Assembly (NCBI GenBank): GCA_905250075.1
Contig: CAJNOP010000027.1
Location: 632,032-696,031, forward strand
Direction of reading: 5' to 3'
Origin: Rotaria sp. Silwood1
Lineage: Eukaryota; Rotifera; Eurotatoria; Philodinida; Philodinidae
DNA length: 64,000 nt
The notes beneath the pieces are model-generated. The model had not been told where the DNA came from, searched no databases, and was given only the letters and a program-made list of their open reading frames with translations. Made by a program: the position numbers and the translations under genes. This document shows positions 56,676 to 64,000 of the stretch, piece after piece (positions within the stretch are counted from its first letter, which is position 1; each line of letters starts with the position of its first letter).

Positions 56676-58440
56676 ATGAATTCTTATTACGTATTGATAA
56701 TATTCCATTACGGATTCTTCACTATGAACATAATATAGCAATTCAAATCATTGTATGCCTACTGATATGTAACAGATGATTCAAGAATAATGAACCTTTT
56801 TGTATATTAATGATGTTTGTTTTAAGATTTTGTGATTTAAACTTGAATTTTTTTTCAAAAAATTTGATTTTTACAGCTCTACAGAATAGTATATCTGTTA
56901 TTATATGTACATAACACCCATTATTGTTCAACACATGTTCCAAAGAAACAGTCGAGAATAAAAATTTTTCTTAGATAAATTTTTCTAAAATAGTTTTTTT
57001 TTAACTGGATATTTCTATTGTTTTATACGAGTATCTATCGATGCTACCTTTGGCTAACTAATAGAAGTGACCGGCTGTTGTAAATTCAACCAGTCGTAAA
57101 TTTAGCTTTGAACTATGGGATAGTCAATGTGTTCTCATCGATGATAGAACAGATGTGGATTTGACATCATTATTGTATTAGTTGATGGATATGAAGCTGT
57201 AAACCGTTTTACTGGAATGTTAAATTCTATATCATCGTTATTTTTTTCAGTAACACTTGAGCAAGAAAAACAAAATCTTCGCACAATTTTGAACATCTTA
57301 TTAGAGTAGTGTACAATCTCATATCCATTAGTTGATACAATAACAATATTGAATCAATGTCCTTTTTATCATCGATCAGAAACATTGATTATCGCATAGT
57401 TCAGATTTAAATTTTAGACTATTTGAATTTGGAGATATTGGCTATTTTAATCAATTGGTAAAGAGTAACATCGATAGATACTCTTATTAAATAATTGAAA
57501 TATTCAGTCAAAATTCTTTTTTTTTCTTTAGAAAAAATTATTTAAGAAAATTTTTATCGTAGACTGTTTGTTGGTAGTATGCCTTGAGCAATAATGAATG
57601 TTGCTGATATTAGTAACAAAAATATATTATTTTGCAGAATATGCAAAGAAGTTTTTCAAAAAAACTTGAGTCGCAACCAACGAGTATTAGAAGAGTGATT
57701 ATTGATACAAAGAGAGGGTCATTAATCCTGCAACAGTCGTGATATTAGTTTTATTGAAACGGCTATTAAATTTATACATTGTTAGTTTAAATCCGTTGTT
57801 TGAGATTGAAATAGCTGTAAAGTAATACAGTTCTGTCTGTTTTATAAAAGCAAACAAGTAATTTATCAAATCTTTCTTGGTGTTTAGCAACTTGTTCTCT
57901 ATACTAAAGTTCGATGTTTTTCTTCTTTTTTCACTTATCACTCAACATGTCCAATAACGAAAATTATTGTCGTTCATAATACCATTAAACTAAAAGGAAG
58001 ACAGACATTTGCTTTGTGCAGTTTCTGTGCAATGTTTATTTGCTTGTTTAACAACAATTACAATTGCAATTGATCAATTATATGTTTGATTACCATTTGC
58101 TCAAGTTTTAAAATCGTTTTTCATTACAAAAACATTCATTCATTTGTGACACTTATTGAATGTATTTCTATACTAAATAATTACATTTTTTTTCTTCGCT
58201 TTAACACAAAATAAATTATATCGACAGCAATAATTTCATCAGCATCATGAAAGTTTTAGCTATCTACATCCCATCAATCATTCCTTTTCGCAGCTCATAT
58301 TTATGCTGTAAATCTAATGAAAATGTATCATTAAGGAGGTACTATTCAAATTTTTTCATTCAAACCTTCTTGCTTATTGAAACAAACTTCTTTAAGTATG
58401 GTTTCAAACTAAATATAAGCTTAGGTTAGATTATTGGACC
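56676..58440 (+). repeat. Dispersed repeat block, copy A
   Basis: Sequence here recurs in the same orientation at 63248-64000. Matching parts are about 56676-56795 with 63248-63370, and about 57828-58440 with about 63500-64000. The matched tails both include ATTTCATCAGCATCATGAA followed by a frame beginning MKVLAIYIPSII (copy A) or MKISAVYMPSII (copy B). Copy A has about 0.9 kb more in the middle, with decayed frames such as VTLEQEKQNL. It is probably an old segmental duplication or a dead repeat family rather than a live gene. Confidence 0.55.
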
Positions 58441-58663
58441 TCCTTTTTTAAAAATGTAATGATTATATTAGGGATTTCTCAGATTTCAATACAGATAATC
58501 CATATTTCATTATTTACTTGAATGAATTCGAAAATTGTATCAGTCTTCTTTTACATAAGACTACGATGTTCTCTATTGACTTTATTTTGTAACTTGCTTT
58601 TACCTACCCTTATTATGCGATGATAGACCTACAATTTTAAGAACTTTTCTTTCAAATTTTTTT

Positions 58664-58669
58664 TTTATT
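58664..58669 (-). terminator. Poly(A) signal AATAAA for the glycosyltransferase
   Basis: Minus-strand AATAAA begins 11 nt after the stop codon at 58681 and is followed by a poly-A run. Confidence 0.5.
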
Positions 58670-58680
58670 AAACTTGCTCT

Positions 58681-60231
58681 TTAAATGGATTTTACTGGTG
58701 GTAATGTGCATTCAGTTTTTTTAATACGTAATAGTTCATAATGTGCAGCAACAAATTGACGAGTAAATTTTACAAGTTCATTCAAATTATTATCATTTGC
58801 TAATCGATCAATATGTTGAAAAACATAGAATTCATCAAGAATATACATCGATGTTGGTGGAACATAATGAAATGTATTTGGTTCACGGTCAGCATGAAAC
58901 TTTACAAGTCCATCACGTTTTATTGTTTGTTCTGGAGTAAAAGCCCAAAATCCTGGTACAAACGAAGGTTGAACACCTAGTGATGCAGCGAAACAGTTAA
59001 GAGCCACTATAGAAAGAAATCTGTATGCATGTATATTGAAAACAAAAGAAGCAAGAAAAATTTCTTACCATCACTATAAGGTACATTTTCATTAGGCCAA
59101 TCATCTTGAAAAAACAGATGTATTTTTGGATACATCATTTCCATCAAAGCAGCACTAAGAAAAAAACCAGCACCACCTGATGGATATAGAATGCGACGAA
59201 CCGTTTGATTTTTCTTTTTATAACATGCATAATTGAAAGCATGACCACCAATAACAAGAGCTTTGGTATGATTAAATTCATCGAGACGTTTGAGTAAATG
59301 TGGAACATTTACAAATGTATCACAACCTGATAGAAAATAGAACTTTGCTGTTTGATTGTGTTCTTGATAAGCTATTTTCATTCCTTCATATAGTTTTTTC
59401 ATATTAGACATATAGTTTTCTCCAGCACCTTCAATAACAGTTATAGGTAATGATGGATATGGTGTTGAACTAAAGAAATATTTATGTGTTACACGTGATA
59501 ACCATGTATCTCGAGTTGCTAGTGCACGAGTTTGATAAAATGGTACACCTGTATAAATAATAAACACAATGTCACTTTCTACATATCGTTTGGCTGCAGT
59601 CCATTTATTTCGGGGTGTTGGAACAATGTTACAATAAGCTAAAAAATACATTGATATAAATATCATAGGATATCGATAAAGATTTAGTAGGACCAATGTT
59701 TAGTAAAACATTGATTATATTCATACTGACAATGGCTGACTACAGATTATATACTAAAAACAAAAATTCGAATGGTGATCATAACTGATAGATTGTTTGG
59801 ATTTTTTTCTTATTTCTTTTTGAAGCATAGAAATACTCTTGGACATTTCTATGAAGAGATAAACAAAATCTCGAATACTTACGACGAAGTGCATTTACAC
59901 GATGATCTTCAAATGATAAAGAAGTTGTTTTTTTATGTATACTATTTGTTTTTTCATAATCACAAATATAACTCTCGGTGCTCAGGTTACTAATATGAAT
60001 CGTATGGTTGATTTCGTCGTTTGGAATAAGCTTTGTAATATTAGTAGTTATTGTAATATTTGTTTGGAAAGGTTTAAAACTCAATCCAACAATAAGTTTT
60101 TCAAAGGAAAACGGATAAAAGATTGATAAAATGAAATAAATAATACAAAAGAGACAAATAATTGCAGTTAGTATTTGAACAGAAACAATCGACGAAAAAC
60201 TAGGAAAGCCTTTTGACAATGATGGTTGCAT
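58681..60231 (-). CDS. Fringe-like glycosyltransferase (GT31 family)
   Basis: A type II Golgi membrane enzyme expected to transfer a sugar from a nucleotide donor to a glycoprotein. Exons (- strand): 60231-59883, 59638-59069, 59006-58681, joining to 414 residues. A short cytoplasmic N-terminus is followed by one membrane anchor (about 15-40) and a stem with several N-glycosylation sequons. The catalytic domain has RDTW (159-162), the metal-site equivalent SGCDTFVN (220-227), YPSGGAGFFLS (268-278) and a DDWPNE segment near 295-300. These follow the Fringe/C1GALT1 order (Pfam Fringe). The usual DDD of the metal site is reduced to a single Asp (GCDT), which is odd for an active manganese-dependent enzyme. 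The C-terminal exon has PGFWAFTPEQ and ends without further domains. It could be a core-1 galactosyltransferase-like or Fringe-like enzyme; I cannot choose. It stands alone between two repeat blocks. Confidence 0.83.
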
Positions 60232-63200
60232 AAATACTGGTCTTCTATAAATGAAAGTTTTGTTTCATTTTTTTTCTTCTGATGCACGTGTTTTTCTTTT
60301 ACATTTGAATGAGTAGAAACAAAGCAGACGTTGTCAATATGCTACCTACTGAAATTCTTTAACGGCGACGAAAAAAGTGCTTTTTTCATTACAACAGCAA
60401 GTAGTAAATAAGAAAAAAAGTGCATTGTCTGTATCGGCTGTATGATTTTGAAGTGTTCTTTGAATGGAATAATTTTTAAGTGTTTGATATTTTATGTATA
60501 GCTTTTTACTTGCAACTTATTGCTTGCTATGTAGTTATTCAAAATTGAATGTGTTTCTGTTGTCTCTTGATATTTTATTCGATGATGGCTTTCACAGCAG
60601 AATTAAGCCTTCAAAGCGTTTCACACAAAACTTCGCCTGATTCTTCAATTGACATGGCCTAGTAAGACGGACAAGAAAAGAACCGTAAAAATGCTTGGAA
60701 CATTTCGAACGAGTATGTAGTCGTTCAAGACTTATCATACGTTATGAATGCGTTAAGATGTGTACTTTTTGGCCTTTCCTTTTCACTCAAGCAGTTTAAC
60801 GGATCTTGGGCGTATGATTTTTGAATTGAGTGTACCTCTAGGGAGAGAGAACAATTATATTGCATAGAGCTGGTGTCCTTAAGATATAATTTGAGTGAGT
60901 TCTCCGTTGCTTTAATCATGTGACTATGCTTCAACGAATGATTTATTGTTTTAAGTTTCGATCCATAAGAACCTGAATTGAATTTACAATTCAATGAGTT
61001 CTAAATTTGATATAAATATTCTCAGATCAGTCATTTAGATTTGCTTTTGAGATTTCTCGTACAGTTGGAAAAAGATTTTTTGTTTCGATATTTGCACTCA
61101 CTCATTTCGCTGACAAATTTGTCATGTAGATAATAACGAATAAACTTAGTTTTTTCAAAAACCTAAGTATGTTCACGAAAAAATTTGCATAGATATTTAG
61201 TAGTCTGATGAGCTCCGATAAATCAAAACACTTTCATTGTCAAAATATACTTTTTGAACGTGTAAGATTTGTAAACGGGAATGCGGACGTCATGATTGGT
61301 TGTAGTTTTCAGAAAGCTCAAATGTCTGCTCATCATTATGCAATGAATGATACAAACAAAAGAATATTACTGCAGCAGTGCAGATAAAATATCGATGATG
61401 TACCCCTGAAATTGATTTTTACACATTCTTTTGAAGGAATACAACTGTCTATTTTGGTCTGATTCATGCAGCAAAAGTCATCTTAGTATGGAAAGTATCT
61501 GGAAATGAAATATATATGTTTGAGGTTGGATTAAGTAACATTATTCATCTTATTGTCTTTAACTGTTCGCACATACTGAACTGAGCAACTTGAATATTAG
61601 CATGGATAGCAAGCTCTATATCTGACTTTCAGAATATATTTTAAATGAATGTTTAGCGAGCTCTTTATTATACAAGTAGAAAAAAAAAGATACAGTTGAT
61701 AAAATGATGTGGGTAAGTGAGTTGGTGTTCGTACGTCACTTGCCGTCGTCTACATATACACTCTACTTCTACATTCTCAACTACACCCACATCTTTCTTG
61801 ACTCAATTCATTTCTACAGATATACACTGCTATTCTATATTAACTTCATATTAATGTCAATTTTCTTATCTTATTTCTCAAAGTATTGAATTAGATTTTC
61901 GTGAAAGGTTTCTCATTGTCATGCCGGCTAAATTTCCTCAAAAACGATACTTACAGTCTTATGGAAATCCTTATTCTTTCTTGTGTAAGATCAACAACAC
62001 TGGTTTTTTTATACATGACTTTGTGGAATTAAGGCCTAGAGGATTGAGTCTTAAAAAAATATCTATAATGACTCGACATACATCTTTTGCATCAATATTT
62101 GCTGGAAAGAAATGCTTGAGTTCAACAACGTAAGCATTTTTACTTTGCGAAACCATTTCCCTAACGAATAAAATTGCTCACATTGGACCGACTGTTTCAC
62201 ATATTTTGAACCATTTTCAGTTTTTTTTTGAACTTTTGTAATTTAAAAAGTTGAAAATATGTACGAAAGTATATATTTATAATATCTCAGCTATCACGCA
62301 TGATTTTATTTACTGTATTAAATCATTATTAAGAAAGTACGTTATTAGAAAACATGCAATAGTATTTTTATTAAGTCTATTCTCTACTCTTGTTTTCTAG
62401 AATGAGAAAAAATATCAATCATTCACTCATCCTGAGTCATTTTTATTATTGTGTTCTTATGGATTCGAATGTTAAAGTAGATTCAAACATAGTTTTGTGC
62501 ATTCCACATATATTTTCGACGAGAATAGTGAGTGTAGGTTAAAATCAAGGTGTTTCCAGCTTCCTAATATGGGCCCCAGTAACAAGAGACGAGAAGAGGA
62601 GAGTGAAAGATCATTATGTATGTTTTCTTAACAACGCAGAGAAGTTTGTTCATAATAACAATGCTTGGATTATTCTAAAACTTTCTGGGATCTTTCAAAG
62701 TATTCTACGAATATAAGACTGCTGTAGATTCTAATTAATCTAAATATTGCTAGTATCGATGTTTAACTCGGTGAAACAATCCCATAGTTTAATAAATTGA
62801 TGAAATAGTAATTCTGAATGCAAATATTTCTGAAATAATAATACTTCAGAGCACACATATCAACTATCAAAATTCTTATCAATTTGATTCATTCATTTAT
62901 TTAGCATTTTTTTAAATGAATTAGTTCAACATCTTTGACAATAAACTACCAATTGATAATAGTCATAGTTTTTGGTTTCCACACTTTGGTTCCTTATGAG
63001 ACCGCTTTGACAAGTTATTTTCATTTCGCATGAAACGTCTTTAGTATTAAAAAATTTCTTTGGTTATCATAGCTGAAAGTAAGATATAGAAAACCTATTC
63101 GTATGTTTTACGCATGCGGTTTTCTATGTATAAATCATACATGAAACTACAACAATGAAGTTTATGTCATATTTAGTCACGCCATATGTCATGAGTGTAA

Positions 63201-63247
63201 TTTTGAACTAAGCTGTTCTAATGTATGTCAACAATTCTTTCATTATA
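60232..63247. other. Intergenic, no gene seen
   Basis: Only short frames without support. The 61921-62133 frame overlaps an equally long antisense frame and has no recognisable relative. A few stretches could be decayed parts of the repeat block that follows. Confidence 0.45.
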
Positions 63248-64000
63248 GATGAATCTTTATTACTAATTGATGATATTCCATCACGCATTTTTCAGTATGC
63301 ATATTACACATCGTTCGAAGTTATTGTATGTTTCTCTTATCATGTATAAGTAATATTAGAGGACTCATAACATGGTTGCTTACTCTAGTTTCTTCTGATA
63401 AGTAAATAAATTTTACTGAAATAATGACTAGATTTCTACATAGATAATAAAAAATATGGGTTTGACATTGAAGTAGTTTCCGAGGTAACACAGTTCTACT
63501 TGTTCATGAAAGTGAACAAGCAATTTATGAAATCTTTGTTGGTGTTTAGCATGTTATTGCTGATAATTAGGTTCTATCGTTTTTTTTAAGGTCGCTTATT
63601 ATTTGCTGTGTTCAACATAACGAAGAAAATCTTCATTGATAAAACAATAAAACCAAAAGAAAGACGGACATTTCCTTAGTTACAAGTACTATTGATAAAT
63701 TATATTTTTTGCTAACATTTTCTGAAGTATAAAAATCATGTTTAGCTAGAAAATGATCATTTATTTGCGATATTCATTGAACATTTTTCTACAATACATC
63801 ACAGTATTACATATTTTCTCCACTTTAACCGAAACAATTGTTTCGACAATGATTATTTCATCAGCATCATGAAGATTTCTGCTGTCTACATGCCATCAAT
63901 CATTTTTCTTCATAATTCATGTTTACTCTCTAAATATGAAGGAAGTGTACCATTCAGAAAATACAATGTAAACTTGTCCATTCAAAAATTCTTATTTTAA
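63248..64000 (+). repeat. Dispersed repeat block, copy B (cut by window end)
   Basis: Same orientation and order of matches as copy A at 56676-58440, but about 0.9 kb shorter in the middle. Both copies carry many stops in all frames. The last 132 nt encode a short Met-started frame, KISAVYMPSIIFLHNS and onward, that ends at or near the window edge. Confidence 0.5.

Noticed and set aside
61921-62133. Plus-strand 70-codon frame starting MPAKFPQKRYLQ
   Set aside because: An equally long antisense frame overlaps it. No recognisable relative and no splice partner found.

Overview
The window is eukaryotic nuclear DNA from an invertebrate animal. It is very AT-rich, most introns are only 40-80 bp, and the codons end mostly in A or T. 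The gene set (an odd-skipped homologue, animal-type mitochondrial alanyl-tRNA synthetase, CNOT1, a Fringe-like glycosyltransferase) is metazoan. Compact introns, Asn/Thr/Ser/Gln runs in proteins, many small DNA-transposon remnants and an apparent two-gene operon would fit a rotifer, perhaps a bdelloid. That placement is inference, not proof. One 100-N scaffold gap lies at 47971-48070.

Layout. 1-5.8 kb: no gene seen. 5.8-7.6 kb (+): broken open frames that look like a decayed gene. 8.5-22.5 kb (-): three housekeeping genes head to tail, transcribed as AARS2, then PSMC5, then PEX6. AARS2 and PSMC5 are separated by only 43 bp. PEX6 lacks its N-terminal third. 22.5-25.3 kb: a 620-bp foldback repeat and a MITE. 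25.3-42.9 kb (-): complete CNOT1 in 27 exons (2479 residues), with three mobile-element insertions in its introns. 43-47.7 kb: a second long foldback and weak gene remnants. 47.7-48.1 kb (-): the C-terminal end of an unknown surface protein, cut by the gap. 51.1-52.8 kb (+): odd-skipped-related zinc-finger factor with a 17-nt exon. 54.0-55.2 kb (+): AIG1/GIMAP-like GTPase. 58.7-60.2 kb (-): GT31 Fringe-like Golgi glycosyltransferase, flanked by two direct copies of a decayed repeat block (about 56.7-58.4 and 63.2-64.0 kb).

Roles. The long minus-strand cluster serves general housekeeping: peroxisomal receptor recycling (PEX6), proteasome ATPase ring (PSMC5), mitochondrial tRNA charging (AARS2) and mRNA deadenylation (CNOT1). 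The right part holds genes with more specific roles (developmental transcription factor, GTPase, glycosyltransferase). Exon boundaries were set by hand from GT/AG sites, reading-frame phase and family knowledge. For all the main genes the exon lengths add up to an uninterrupted frame.
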